NCBI GenBank assembly: GCA_025464095.1
Contig: JAODMF010000004.1
Span: forward strand, 62,001 to 126,000
Reading direction: 5' to 3'
DNA length: 64,000 nt
Source of the DNA: Glaciihabitans sp.
GTDB taxonomy: Bacteria; Actinomycetota; Actinomycetes; Actinomycetales; Microbacteriaceae
The translations under genes and the position numbers were made by a program. Positions 34,604 through 45,181 of this stretch are shown here, in pieces. The notes under the pieces are model-generated. The model was given only the letters and a program-made list of their open reading frames with translations. It searched no databases and was not told where the DNA came from. Position 1 is the stretch's first letter, and each line of letters begins with the position of its first letter.

Positions 34604-36652
34604 TCAGTGAGCGCGAAAGAGTTGCATGGAGGCGCCAGCGACGGCCAACTCGCTGCCGGGGCCGTGTTCGCGTGGCACGCCGCTGAGGTCATCCTGTGCC
34701 GAGTCCCATAGCAGCGAGTAGCTCGTGACGCCGGCGTGCTCGGGCAGCGTCACCGTCACCTCCTCTTCGAGGCCATGCACGATCAACAGGATGCGGTTGA
34801 ATTCCTCGAACTCGGGCGTCGAAGCCGCGAGGTACTGCAGCGTTCGCGCGGTGGGGGAGTTCCAGTCACGGTCGTTCATGGAAAGGCCGTCGGTGTTGTA
34901 CCAGTCCATCTGGCTCGCCGACGGAACCGTTTCGCCGAACCGGGCGAACCGAACCGGCCGCACCGCGGGATTTTCGCGGCGCAGTTTCAGCAGCAGTTTC
35001 GAGACCTCCCACAGGTCTATTTGCCACTGGTCGCGCCCCTCCCAGGGCAGCCACGTCAGCTCGCTGTCATGGCAGTAGGCGTTGTTGTTCCCCCGCTGGC
35101 TTCGCCCGAACTCGTCTCCGGCCGTGATCATCGGCACTCCGCCCGACAGCAGCAGGGTGCCGAGCAGGTTGCGCATGGCCTTGCACCGAGCGGCGAGAAC
35201 CGATGCGTTCTCGGTCGGCCCCTCGACCCCGTGGTTGAACGAGTGGTTGTTGTCAGTGCCGTCGTGGTTGTTCTCGCCGTTGCCGAGATTGTGTTTCTGG
35301 TTGTAGCCGGTGAGGTCGGCCATCGTGAAGCCATCATGGGCGGTGATGAAATTGACGGATGCGAGCGGCCCGCGCTTTTCCGAGAACACGTGTGCCGAGC
35401 CCGCCAGCCGCCTGGCAAAGCCGCCGATGCCCTGCGCGGCGACCCCGGTATGGCGAGCAGCGGCGATATCGGTGAGCCAGAAGTCGCGGGCACGGTCGCG
35501 ATATCCGTCGTTCCACTCCTGGTACCCGTCCGGAAAGTTTCCGACCTGCCAGCCGCCCATTCCGACATCCCACGGCTCGGCGATCATCTTGACCCCCTGC
35601 AGCTGTGGGTCGTCGAGGATGGCCGTGAGCAGCGGATGCTCCGGGTCGAAGTCGACGTTCTCGTCGCGTCCGAGCGTGGCCATCAGGTCGAAGCGGAAGC
35701 CGTCCACCTGCACCTCGTTCGCCCAGTAGCGCAGCGAATCGAGGACCAGCCGTTGCGCGGCGGGGCGGGCGAAATTGACGGTGTTTCCGCATCCGGTGAC
35801 GTCGATGTAGCCCCCGTCGGCCATCTGCCGGTAGTAGTTTGCGTTGTCCAGGCCGCGCAGGGAGGTGGTCGGACCGCCGGGACCTTCCTCGGAGGTGTGG
35901 TTGTAGACGACGTCGAGCACGACCTCGAGCCCGGCCTCGTGCAGCAGCTTCACCATGCCCTTGAATTCGCGAAGCACGGCGCCGGTGCCACCGAACTGCG
36001 CATCCCGCGAGGCGTATCCGGCATGCGGCGTGAAGAAATTGACGGTGTTGTAACCCCAGTAGTTAACGAGCCCCTGCTTGATCAGCCGCTGCTCGCTCAC
36101 GTGCTGGTGTACCGGCAGCAACTCGATCGTCGTGACACCGAGGTCTTTCAGGTACGCGATGGTGCTCGGATGCGCGAGGCCGGCGTACGTTCCGCGCAGG
36201 TGCTCCGGCACTGCGGAGTTGAGCTTGGTCAGGCCCCGCACATGCGCCTCGTACATCACGGTGTGATCGAGCGGAATCCGCGGCTTCTCCGACGAGCCCC
36301 AGTCGAATGCATCATCCTGCACGTACGAGCGCCACTCGCCGCCCGCCGTGCGGGCGAGACCGCGAGCGTACGGGTCGATGAGATTTCTGTTCGGGTCGAA
36401 CGAGTGCGTTTTGCCTTTGGGCCCGCTCGCGCGGATCGCGTACCGGGTTCCGGCGACAAGGGACTTGCTGCGGGCGAGCCAGACGCCCGCGGCATCCTTC
36501 GTCATGGGCAGGGTCTTGACCACCCAGGCCGGATCGCGTTCGTCGAAGATGCAGAGCTCCATGGCGGTTGCGCTGGCCGACCAGACGCGCGCCTCACCTC
36601 CGCGGGAGGTGACGCGTACGCCGAGATTGCGCAGCGGATCCGCAGGAGACAT
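34604..36652 (-). CDS. glgX: glycogen debranching enzyme
   Basis: A 682-residue GH13 isoamylase-type enzyme that removes short alpha-1,6 branches left by phosphorylase. The N-terminal CBM48 region (NLGVRVTSRGGEARVWSASATAMELCIFDE) precedes the barrel: VLDVVYNHTSEEGPGG, the nucleophile in VDGFRFDLMATLGRD, the acid in MIAEPWDVGMGGWQVG, and NFITAHDGFTMADLTGYNQKHN. The order and spacing match GlgX rather than TreX from archaea. TACTCT lies seven bases before the ATG. Confidence 0.95.
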   Translation of the reverse strand: MSPADPLRNLGVRVTSRGGEARVWSASATAMELCIFDERDPAWVVKTLPMTKDAAGVWLARSKSLVAGTRYAIRASGPKGKTHSFDPNRNLIDPYARGLARTAGGEWRSYVQDDAFDWGSSEKPRIPLDHTVMYEAHVRGLTKLNSAVPEHLRGTYAGLAHPSTIAYLKDLGVTTIELLPVHQHVSEQRLIKQGLVNYWGYNTVNFFTPHAGYASRDAQFGGTGAVLREFKGMVKLLHEAGLEVVLDVVYNHTSEEGPGGPTTSLRGLDNANYYRQMADGGYIDVTGCGNTVNFARPAAQRLVLDSLRYWANEVQVDGFRFDLMATLGRDENVDFDPEHPLLTAILDDPQLQGVKMIAEPWDVGMGGWQVGNFPDGYQEWNDGYRDRARDFWLTDIAAARHTGVAAQGIGGFARRLAGSAHVFSEKRGPLASVNFITAHDGFTMADLTGYNQKHNLGNGENNHDGTDNNHSFNHGVEGPTENASVLAARCKAMRNLLGTLLLSGGVPMITAGDEFGRSQRGNNNAYCHDSELTWLPWEGRDQWQIDLWEVSKLLLKLRRENPAVRPVRFARFGETVPSASQMDWYNTDGLSMNDRDWNSPTARTLQYLAASTPEFEEFNRILLIVHGLEEEVTVTLPEHAGVTSYSLLWDSAQDDLSGVPREHGPGSELAVAGASMQLFRAH

Positions 36653-36659
36653 GCGATCT

Positions 36660-36665
36660 AGAGTA
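36660..36665 (-). promoter_or_regulatory. leaderless -10 hexamer of glgX
   Basis: On the minus strand TACTCT is followed by seven bases and the ATG at 36652. Confidence 0.5.
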
Positions 36666-36703
36666 GTTAGCGTTCAATTCGGAGATGTTACGGCGGATAA
36701 CTC

Positions 36704-37912
36704 TTGGCTATCTATCTGGACCACGCGGCGACCTCGCCGATGACCCCTGAGGTGCTCTCTGCCTACACCTCGGCGCTGTCGGTGGTCGGAAATCCTGCCT
36801 CCATTCACAGCGCCGGGCAGAACGCGAAGCGGATGCTCGAGGAAGCCCGTGAGCAGGTTGCCGCCTCGCTGGGCGCCGATTCGGTCGAGGTGACGTTCAC
36901 CTCCGGGGGCACCGAAGCCGTGAACCTTGCCCTGAAGGGGCTGTTCTGGGCGCGGAACAGGCCAGCGACCCAGCGCGAGCAGCTCGACCACCGGCAGCTC
37001 CCGCGGCCACGGATCCTCTCCGCCACCGCGGAACACCACGCCGCGATGGATGCTCTCGAGTGGCTGGCCCGCGCCGAGGGCGCCGTCGTCGAGTGGATCC
37101 CCGTCGACTCCCTGGGCCGCATCGACCTCGACGCGCTCGCAGCTGCGCTGGGGCCCGACGTCGCGCTCGTCAACGTGCTGTGGGCCAACAACGAGGTCGG
37201 AACCGTGCAACCGATTGCCGAGGTCGTCGCGCTCGCGGCGGCCCACGGCATCCCGGTTCACTCCGACGCGGTGTCGGCGTACGGCTACCTGCCGATCGAT
37301 TTTCACGGGTCGGGGGTTGCTGCGCTTTCCGTTTCTGCGCACAAGCTGGGCGGCCCGGTCGGAATGGGCGCGCTCCTGATCGCCCGCAGTGCGACGGTCG
37401 AGCCGCTGCTGCACGGTGGTAACCAGCAGCGGGCACGCTCCGGAACACAGGATGCCGCCGGCGCCGTCGCATTCGGCGTGGCGGCGCGCAACGCGGTCGC
37501 CGACCTCGAAGCCCGCTCGTCTCGACTGCGCGAGCTGCGCGACCGGCTCGTGTCGGGCATCCGTTCGTCGGTTCCCGCGGCGATCCTGCGGGGGGACCCG
37601 GTCAACCGTCTCCCGGGCAACGCGCACTTCACCTTCCCCGGCTGCGAGGGCGATTCGCTGCTCTTCCTGCTCGATGTGGCCGGATTCTCGGTATCGACGG
37701 GCTCGGCCTGCCAGGCCGGTGTACCGGAGGCGTCCCACGTGCTGCTCGCCATGGGGTTGTCTCACGACGATGCCCGCGGAGCGCTGCGCATCACCCTCGG
37801 ACACGACACGACCGAGGCAGAAGTGGACGCATTCGTCGCGGCACTGCCCGCCGCGGTCGACCAGGCGAGACGGGCAGGCATGGCCGCGCGCGAGGTGGCG
37901 TTCGGCCGCTAG
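36704..37912 (+). CDS. cysteine desulfurase, NifS/IscS family
   Basis: A 402-residue PLP enzyme that mobilises sulfur from cysteine. It opens AIYLDHAATSPMTPEVL, has GGTEAVNLAL, HHAAMDALEWL, the PLP lysine in LSVSAHKLGGPVG, and the catalytic Cys in VSTGSACQAGVPE. The start is a rare TTG; upstream in-frame alternatives do not fit and only a few residues precede the conserved YLDHAAT. In related bacteria this gene adjoins mnmA and supplies sulfur for 2-thiouridine in tRNA. Here a surface-protein gene and repeats separate the two. Confidence 0.94.
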   Translation: MAIYLDHAATSPMTPEVLSAYTSALSVVGNPASIHSAGQNAKRMLEEAREQVAASLGADSVEVTFTSGGTEAVNLALKGLFWARNRPATQREQLDHRQLPRPRILSATAEHHAAMDALEWLARAEGAVVEWIPVDSLGRIDLDALAAALGPDVALVNVLWANNEVGTVQPIAEVVALAAAHGIPVHSDAVSAYGYLPIDFHGSGVAALSVSAHKLGGPVGMGALLIARSATVEPLLHGGNQQRARSGTQDAAGAVAFGVAARNAVADLEARSSRLRELRDRLVSGIRSSVPAAILRGDPVNRLPGNAHFTFPGCEGDSLLFLLDVAGFSVSTGSACQAGVPEASHVLLAMGLSHDDARGALRITLGHDTTEAEVDAFVAALPAAVDQARRAGMAAREVAFGR

Positions 37913-37995
37913 GGCCGGTACCCACTATCATTTCGTCAACCGCATCCGAGTCGCCCGATTCCTCCTGCAGCGGCGAATGTGATCCGGAGTTGGCC

Positions 37996-39261
37996 ATGAA
38001 ACGCATCCCGCGCCTGCTCGCCGTTGCGTTGGCCGTGGCTGGCCTGCTTGCCGTGTCCACGGCGAACGCTGCCGTTGCGGCGCCCGGTCATCCCGGCAAG
38101 CCGTCCGCGGGCCACACGTTTTTCACTGAAGACTTCTCGAACACGCCGTCGGGTACCCCCGTCAACCTGGCCGCCTACACCGGAAAGTCGGGTATCAGCT
38201 ACACCGCGGACCCGGAGTGGCTGGGATGGTGCAACGGCTCTGTCTACGCGGCCAACAGCCCGGACGGCGACTGGACGTTCGCAAACGGATGCGACGAACA
38301 AACGTACTCATTGACGCGCGAGATGGACTGGGCGCTCGGCGTGCATGCCGGCGCGGCACTCCCGTTCTCGAACAAGGCGCTGGGGGAATTCACCGGCAAT
38401 GACCCGGGGGGTCATGTGCAGCTGGAGTCGACGACCTCGATTGCGCTGCCCGCCGCGAACCGGTTTATCGCCGGGTATTTCGATGCCGCCGCGGAATTTT
38501 GCTTCGCGCAGCATCCGACCCTGCAGCTGGCACTGATCGACGGCCCGACGACCCTGCCGCTGGGCAGCGCCGTAGACACCTGCACCGACCCGCGCGGCAC
38601 CACGATCACCGCCGCCGACCTGGACAATGCGACGGGTACCGACATTCGCGTCGGTACCTACTCGTCCGGCACCGCCGTGATCGTGCCATCCGCCGCGGTG
38701 GGGATCCAGCTCAACAACCTCCAGTCAAGTGGGAGCGGCAACGACGGCGCGACCGACAACATCCGGCTGGTTGACGTGACGCCGCAGCTGGACCAGTCCT
38801 TCGTCCCGGCCGTGGTCGGCCCGGGCGCGACCTCGACCCTCACGCTGACCGTGACGAACACGAAAGAGAAGTTCGCCAAGGCAGGATTCAGCGGACAGGC
38901 TCACCTTCCGGCCGGCGTTTCGATCACCAACAACTCGGTGTATCACTCGACCTGTGCGAATGCGCAGCTGGCGGCGTCCCCCGCATCGCCGAACATCGTG
39001 ATTGCCGGTGACCTGTCGGCCGGCGCCGCAGCGTGCACCTTCACCTTCTCCGTCACCGCCGCCGGAACCGGCGAATTCCGGATGGCGGGCTCGACGGCAT
39101 CAAACCTGATCGGCCTCCGCGCGCCAGGCACCGCGGTGCTGCGGGTGGAGCTGCCGGCAACCGGCGTCGACATTGTGCGGCCGCTGCTCATCGCGGGCGT
39201 CGCGGTCGTGCTCGGGATTGGGCTGCTGGTTCTGGCGTACCGGAGGCGTCCTCGGCACTGA
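37996..39261 (+). CDS. LPXTG-type cell-wall-anchored surface protein
   Basis: A 421-residue exported protein. The signal peptide (RIPRLLAVALAVAGLLAVSTANAAVAA) leads into a ~240-residue N-terminal domain with aromatic-rich segments (EDFSNTPSGTPVNLAAYTGKSG) that I cannot name. A DUF11-like beta domain follows (VVGPGATSTLTLTVTNTKEKFAKAG, later CTFTFSVTAAGTGEF). The C-terminus is a complete sortase signal: LPATG, a hydrophobic stretch and RRRPRH. ATG at 37996 with GGAG upstream is preferred to TTG at 37990. It probably projects from the cell wall. No sortase gene is in the window. Confidence 0.87.
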   Translation: MKRIPRLLAVALAVAGLLAVSTANAAVAAPGHPGKPSAGHTFFTEDFSNTPSGTPVNLAAYTGKSGISYTADPEWLGWCNGSVYAANSPDGDWTFANGCDEQTYSLTREMDWALGVHAGAALPFSNKALGEFTGNDPGGHVQLESTTSIALPAANRFIAGYFDAAAEFCFAQHPTLQLALIDGPTTLPLGSAVDTCTDPRGTTITAADLDNATGTDIRVGTYSSGTAVIVPSAAVGIQLNNLQSSGSGNDGATDNIRLVDVTPQLDQSFVPAVVGPGATSTLTLTVTNTKEKFAKAGFSGQAHLPAGVSITNNSVYHSTCANAQLAASPASPNIVIAGDLSAGAAACTFTFSVTAAGTGEFRMAGSTASNLIGLRAPGTAVLRVELPATGVDIVRPLLIAGVAVVLGIGLLVLAYRRRPRH

Positions 39262-39323
39262 GGTTGCTCGTGGTGCGGGTGGGGTGGTGTTGATCGCGCG
39301 CCGGTGATCGCGCGTCCGTGATC

Positions 39324-39436
39324 GCGCATCCGTCGCCAACGGCGGCGCCGCTTCGCGACACGCGGCCCTGGCCGGGCGCCGCGCCGCCTGTCGGGCGGTG
39401 GTGCCGTCGTTGGCGACATCCATCGCCCGGCGACGG
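39324..39436. repeat. 113 bp inverted-end repeat, copy A
   Basis: Starts GCGCATCCGTCGCCAACGG and ends TGGCGACATCCATCGCCCGG then CGACGG. GTCGCCAAC (39332-39340) and GTTGGCGAC (39409-39417) are exact reverse complements and the flanks pair partly, so the unit can fold into a long hairpin. It is the same length as copy C and differs from it by roughly a dozen bases. Confidence 0.85.
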
Positions 39437-39445
39437 AGTGGCCGT

Positions 39446-39512
39446 GCACGGGCGCCGCGCCGCGGATCGCGCGGTGGTGCCGTCGTTAGCGACATCCATC
39501 GCCTGGCCGCGG
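39446..39512. repeat. partial copy B (right half)
   Basis: Corresponds to the right part of the 113 bp unit, from GGGCGCCGCGCCG through GTGGTGCCGTCGTTAGCGAC to the CATCCATCGCC end, with a few changes. The left half is missing. Confidence 0.75.
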
Positions 39513-39585
39513 AGCGGGTGGGAACGGCCAGCTCACACCGCGGCGCCGCGCTGGGTGTACGGGCATCCTGCGCATCCTGGTGTTC

Positions 39586-39698
39586 GCGCATCCGTCGCCA
39601 ATGACGGCGCCGCCTCGCGACACGCCGCCCTGCGCAGGCGCCGCGCCGCCGACCGCGCGGTGGTGCCGTCGTTGGCGACATCCATTGCCCGGCGACGG
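39586..39698. repeat. 113 bp inverted-end repeat, copy C
   Basis: Full-length unit starting GCGCATCCGTCGCCAATGAC and ending CATCCATTGCCCGGCGACGG. The right-half core GTGGTGCCGTCGTTGGCGAC is identical to copy A. The changes are scattered, so the copies are not a fresh duplication. Confidence 0.85.
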
Positions 39699-39742
39699 GG
39701 CGGTGCGGCCGGCTCCGCGGCGCACCCCCCTCGAGCGGCGGT

Positions 39743-39748
39743 TACCCT
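39743..39748 (+). promoter_or_regulatory. leaderless -10 hexamer of mnmA
   Basis: TACCCT is exactly six bases before the ATG at 39755, with no ribosome-binding site. Confidence 0.65.
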
Positions 39749-39754
39749 TAACCC

Positions 39755-40855
39755 ATGCGAGTTTTGGCAGCAATGAGTGGCGGCGTCGATTCGGCCGTCG
39801 CGGCCGCGCGCGCGGTCGATGCCGGACACGACGTCGTCGGCGTGCACCTGGCGCTCAGCAGGATGCCGGGAACTCTTCGCACCGGATCCCGCGGATGCTG
39901 CACGATCGAAGACTCGATGGACGCCCAGCGTGCGGCCAACCTGATCGGAATTCCGTACTACGTGTGGGACTTTTCCGAGCGTTTCAAGGCGGACGTCGTC
40001 GACGACTTCATCGCCGAGTACTCGGCCGGTCGCACCCCCAACCCCTGCATGCGCTGCAACGAGCGCATCAAGTTCGCCGCGCTTCTCGAGAAGGCGCTCG
40101 CCCTCGGCTTCGACGCCGTCGTGACGGGGCACTACGCATCCATCGTCACCGATGCGGACGGCAACCACGAGCTGCACCGGGCGGCCGCGTGGGCAAAGGA
40201 CCAGTCATACGTGCTCGGCGTGCTCACCGCGGAGCAGCTTGCGCACGCGATGTTCCCGCTCGGCGCGACACCCAGTAAGGCCGAGGTGCGTGCCGAGGCA
40301 GCAGCTCGGGGGTTCACCGTCGCATCCAAGCCCGACAGCCACGACATCTGCTTCATCCCGGACGGCGACACCCGCGGCTGGCTTGCCGACCGCGTCGGTG
40401 CCGAGCGCGGTGACATCCTCGACCGGTCGGGTGCCGCAATCGGCAAGCACGAGGGCGCGCTCGCGTTCACCATCGGGCAGCGCAAGGGACTGAACGTCGG
40501 GTTCCCGACGGACGACGGGCAGCCGCGGTTCGTTCTCGAGATCCGCCCCAAAGACAACACCGTCGTCGTCGGGCCGCGCGAGGCGCTCGACATCGCCGAG
40601 ATCGCGGGTTCGAAGTTCAGCTGGGCTGGCGTTCCGCCCGTGGATGCGTCGGAGCCATTCGAGTGCGAGGTCCAGATCCGCGCGCACGCGGACCCCGTTC
40701 CTGCGGTGTGCGTGCTGCGTGACGGCGAGCTTGTGATCACGCCGCGCGAGCCGCTCAACGGAGTCTCGCCGGGGCAGACCGCCGTGGTCTACGTGGGAAC
40801 CCGCGTTCTGGGCCAGTGCACGATCGACCGGACGTTATCCGCGGTTCCCGTGTAG
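39755..40855 (+). CDS. mnmA: tRNA-specific 2-thiouridylase MnmA
   Basis: A 366-residue enzyme that thiolates U34 of certain tRNAs using ATP and persulfide sulfur. The PP-loop is [11 protein letters not shown] at the N-terminus. The two catalytic cysteines are in [14 protein letters not shown] and [12 protein letters not shown], and HYAS and [15 protein letters not shown] segments are typical. A C-terminal beta-barrel ([15 protein letters not shown] onward) completes the normal length. The sulfur donor is most likely the cysteine desulfurase at 36704. Confidence 0.96.
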   Translation: MRVLAAMSGGVDSAVAAARAVDAGHDVVGVHLALSRMPGTLRTGSRGCCTIEDSMDAQRAANLIGIPYYVWDFSERFKADVVDDFIAEYSAGRTPNPCMRCNERIKFAALLEKALALGFDAVVTGHYASIVTDADGNHELHRAAAWAKDQSYVLGVLTAEQLAHAMFPLGATPSKAEVRAEAAARGFTVASKPDSHDICFIPDGDTRGWLADRVGAERGDILDRSGAAIGKHEGALAFTIGQRKGLNVGFPTDDGQPRFVLEIRPKDNTVVVGPREALDIAEIAGSKFSWAGVPPVDASEPFECEVQIRAHADPVPAVCVLRDGELVITPREPLNGVSPGQTAVVYVGTRVLGQCTIDRTLSAVPV

Positions 40856-40884
40856 TCGCTGGGGTGCGGGTGTGGTGCTGTGGC

Positions 40885-41264
40885 GGCGGGGGTTGTTGCG
40901 GCGGGGGTGTTGTGGCGCCCGGGGCGTGGTGGCGGTAATTGCTGGCGCCGGGGGTTCTTGCGCCCGGGGGCGAGGCGGCGGGAATGAGTTGTGGCGGCGG
41001 GAGACACTCTCTCGCGGCGGGAGTTGTTGGCGCCCCGGGTTGTGGTGGCGGGAGAAAAGTTGAGTTGGCGGGAGCCTAGGCTCCCGCCGTCTGCACTCAG
41101 CTCCCGCCACATCCGCAGGTTCTCCCGCCACGACCACACAACTCCCGCCACCAGGCAACAACTCCGACGCCACAACCCCCGCCATCTCGCCGCAACTCCC
41201 GCCACCACACCACAACTCCCGCCAAGACCCCAGCGCCTGCCACAACTACGCCACAACCCCCGCC
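40885..41264. repeat. inverted array of GGCGGGAG units converging on a palindrome (locus 2)
   Basis: Left arm units read GGCGGG(A/G)G at 40885, 40900, 40977, 40996, 41016, 41047 and 41067; right arm units read C(T/C)CCCGCC at 41081, 41101, 41122, 41142, 41176, 41196, 41216 and 41257, with degenerate ones at 41162 and 41236. Steps are 19-21 bp for most units. The arms meet at a perfect 22 bp palindrome (41067-41088; arms GGCGGGAGCC and GGCTCCCGCC around TA), which is the same core as in locus 1. Spacers between right-arm units are rich in CA/AC (ACCACACAA). Confidence 0.88.
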
Positions 41265-41323
41265 ACCACACCCCAACCCCGGCAACCCGGCCCCACCCCC
41301 CCCGCGACGACGGAGGTCCGCCG

Positions 41324-43636
<2,313 letters not shown>

Positions 43637-43724
43637 CGCACTGTTAATCTTCACCCCCCGTTTGAGGCAGTAGAACGGTTATTATAGGGGCGCACGGCAA
43701 CGCAATCTGGGCGAAAGCCGACCC

Positions 43725-45170
43725 GTGCAGGCAAGGGGCACACCCGAATTGCTGCTGGACGTCGCGGCTCTTCTTTTCACCTCAGCACTTCTGGGAAGTC
43801 ATGCTGAGGTCTCGAGCGCGCCCGCGCAGTCTGTCACCGCACCGGCCCCAGCGGTGCCGGGTACCCAGGCGCAGAACATTTCGGATGCGCCCAGCCCCCT
43901 GCTCCTCGGCGCCGCATCTGACCCGATCGCCCTTCCCCGGCTGTTCCTGAGCAACAGTTACGCGCGCGCGGCTCCGCTCTCCGAGGTCGCGTCGATGGCC
44001 GGAACCGACCTGCTGCACCAGCTCGCGATCATGCCGCAGACCACACTCTCGTCCTTTATTCGCGATAACCCCAGCACCGTGCAGAACCTGCTCACGTCTC
44101 CTCCGAAGGCCGCCAACGTCACCAGCTGGTGGGGGACACTCAATGCAACCGAGCAGCAGTCGCTCGTCTCAACTGCACCGGAAGTCGTCGGCAACCTCGA
44201 TGGCATCCCCACGGCGCTCCGCGACACCGCCAACCGAGCCTGGATCGCCCAGAAGATCCAGACGCTCAACGCAACCGTCGCCACCGATGCGGGACGCGCC
44301 TCCGCAGACACCGCGGAGCACCGCGCCCACATGCTCGCCGAGGTGCGCGCGGCGCTCGTGACGACGCCGTCGCAGCCGGAGCGCCAGTTGCTCTCGGTGA
44401 ACCCCGACGGCTCAGGCCGCGCCGCGATCGTGCTCGGCGACATCGCCACGGCCGACTACGTCACCTACCTCGTACCGGGCATGTTTTTCCAGGTCGACGG
44501 CCAGATCAACGACTGGACGGATGTTGCGGCCCGCTACTACGACGAGCAGGTCGCCTGGCTGAAGACGATCCAGGCGGTGCAGCCGGATGCCGCCCACAAG
44601 ACGGTCGCCGTGGTCTCGTGGATGGGATACCAGACACCCGATCTCACCAACATCGGTTCGCTCGACCTGGCCTATGAGGGCAGGGATGCGATCGCCCACG
44701 CCATCCAGGGACTCCAGGCGGAGCGCGCCGGCAACGAACCGTATGTCACTGTCGTCGCCCACTCCTACGGCTCCACCGCAGTGCTCATGGCGCTGACCCA
44801 GTACGACTTCTCGATCGACGCGCTCGCCGTCGTCGGTTCGCCGGGCAGCGCCGCTCAGTCGGTTCACGACCTGCATGTGCGCGGCGGCAACGTCTACGTC
44901 GGCGAGGCAGCGTGGGACCCGGTACCGAACAGCTCGTGGTTCGGCAGTGACCCGGGGTCGGCCGCGTATGGCGCGAAGCCGATGGATGTCAAGGGAACGA
45001 TTGACCCGATCCTCGGAACGCCGCTGCTCGGCTCCGTCGGCCACAACGACTATTTCGCGCCGGGGTCGGAGTCGTTCCGCAACATGGCGCTCGTCGGTCT
45101 CGGCGAGGGGCAGCTCGTGACAACCGGCTCGACGTCGGACGCCGCGAAGACGCTCGCGATGGCTCGCTAA
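43725..45170 (+). CDS. secreted alpha/beta hydrolase, DUF1023-like
   Basis: A 481-residue protein with a probable signal segment (LLLDVAALLFTSALLGSHAEVSSAPA). The N-terminal ~200 residues are helical and unassigned (NPSTVQNLLTSPPKAANVTSWWGTLN resembles the entry region of DUF1023 proteins). The catalytic part has the nucleophile in VVAHSYGSTAVLMAL (Ser347), with DYVTYLVPGMFFQVDG before it and VGHNDYFAPGSESF (His) after. These features fit actinobacterial DUF1023 lipase/esterase-like hydrolases. TATTAT at 43680-43685 may be the -10. It converges with the META lipoprotein run, stops 11 bp apart. Confidence 0.82.
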   Translation: MQARGTPELLLDVAALLFTSALLGSHAEVSSAPAQSVTAPAPAVPGTQAQNISDAPSPLLLGAASDPIALPRLFLSNSYARAAPLSEVASMAGTDLLHQLAIMPQTTLSSFIRDNPSTVQNLLTSPPKAANVTSWWGTLNATEQQSLVSTAPEVVGNLDGIPTALRDTANRAWIAQKIQTLNATVATDAGRASADTAEHRAHMLAEVRAALVTTPSQPERQLLSVNPDGSGRAAIVLGDIATADYVTYLVPGMFFQVDGQINDWTDVAARYYDEQVAWLKTIQAVQPDAAHKTVAVVSWMGYQTPDLTNIGSLDLAYEGRDAIAHAIQGLQAERAGNEPYVTVVAHSYGSTAVLMALTQYDFSIDALAVVGSPGSAAQSVHDLHVRGGNVYVGEAAWDPVPNSSWFGSDPGSAAYGAKPMDVKGTIDPILGTPLLGSVGHNDYFAPGSESFRNMALVGLGEGQLVTTGSTSDAAKTLAMAR

Positions 45171-45181
45171 GCGTCTCGCCT

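Larger units (their letters stand above)
39262..39754. other. repeat-filled spacer before mnmA
   Basis: This 493 bp has no convincing gene. It holds a short tandem of GATCGCGC-type units (39295-39330), two 113 bp repeats and a half copy (annotated separately), and the mnmA promoter. Open frames crossing it on the minus strand are by-products of the repeat and encode repetitive Arg/Ala peptides. Confidence 0.8.

Noticed and set aside
39100-39776. Minus- and plus-strand frames in the spacer before mnmA
   Set aside because: Their repetitive peptides come from the 113 bp repeats; no start signals or domains support them.
40885-41264. CRISPR-like array
   Set aside because: The repeated unit is about 8 bp with 11-14 bp spacers, orientation flips at the centre, and no cas genes are nearby. 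It is an inverted repeat element, not a CRISPR array.
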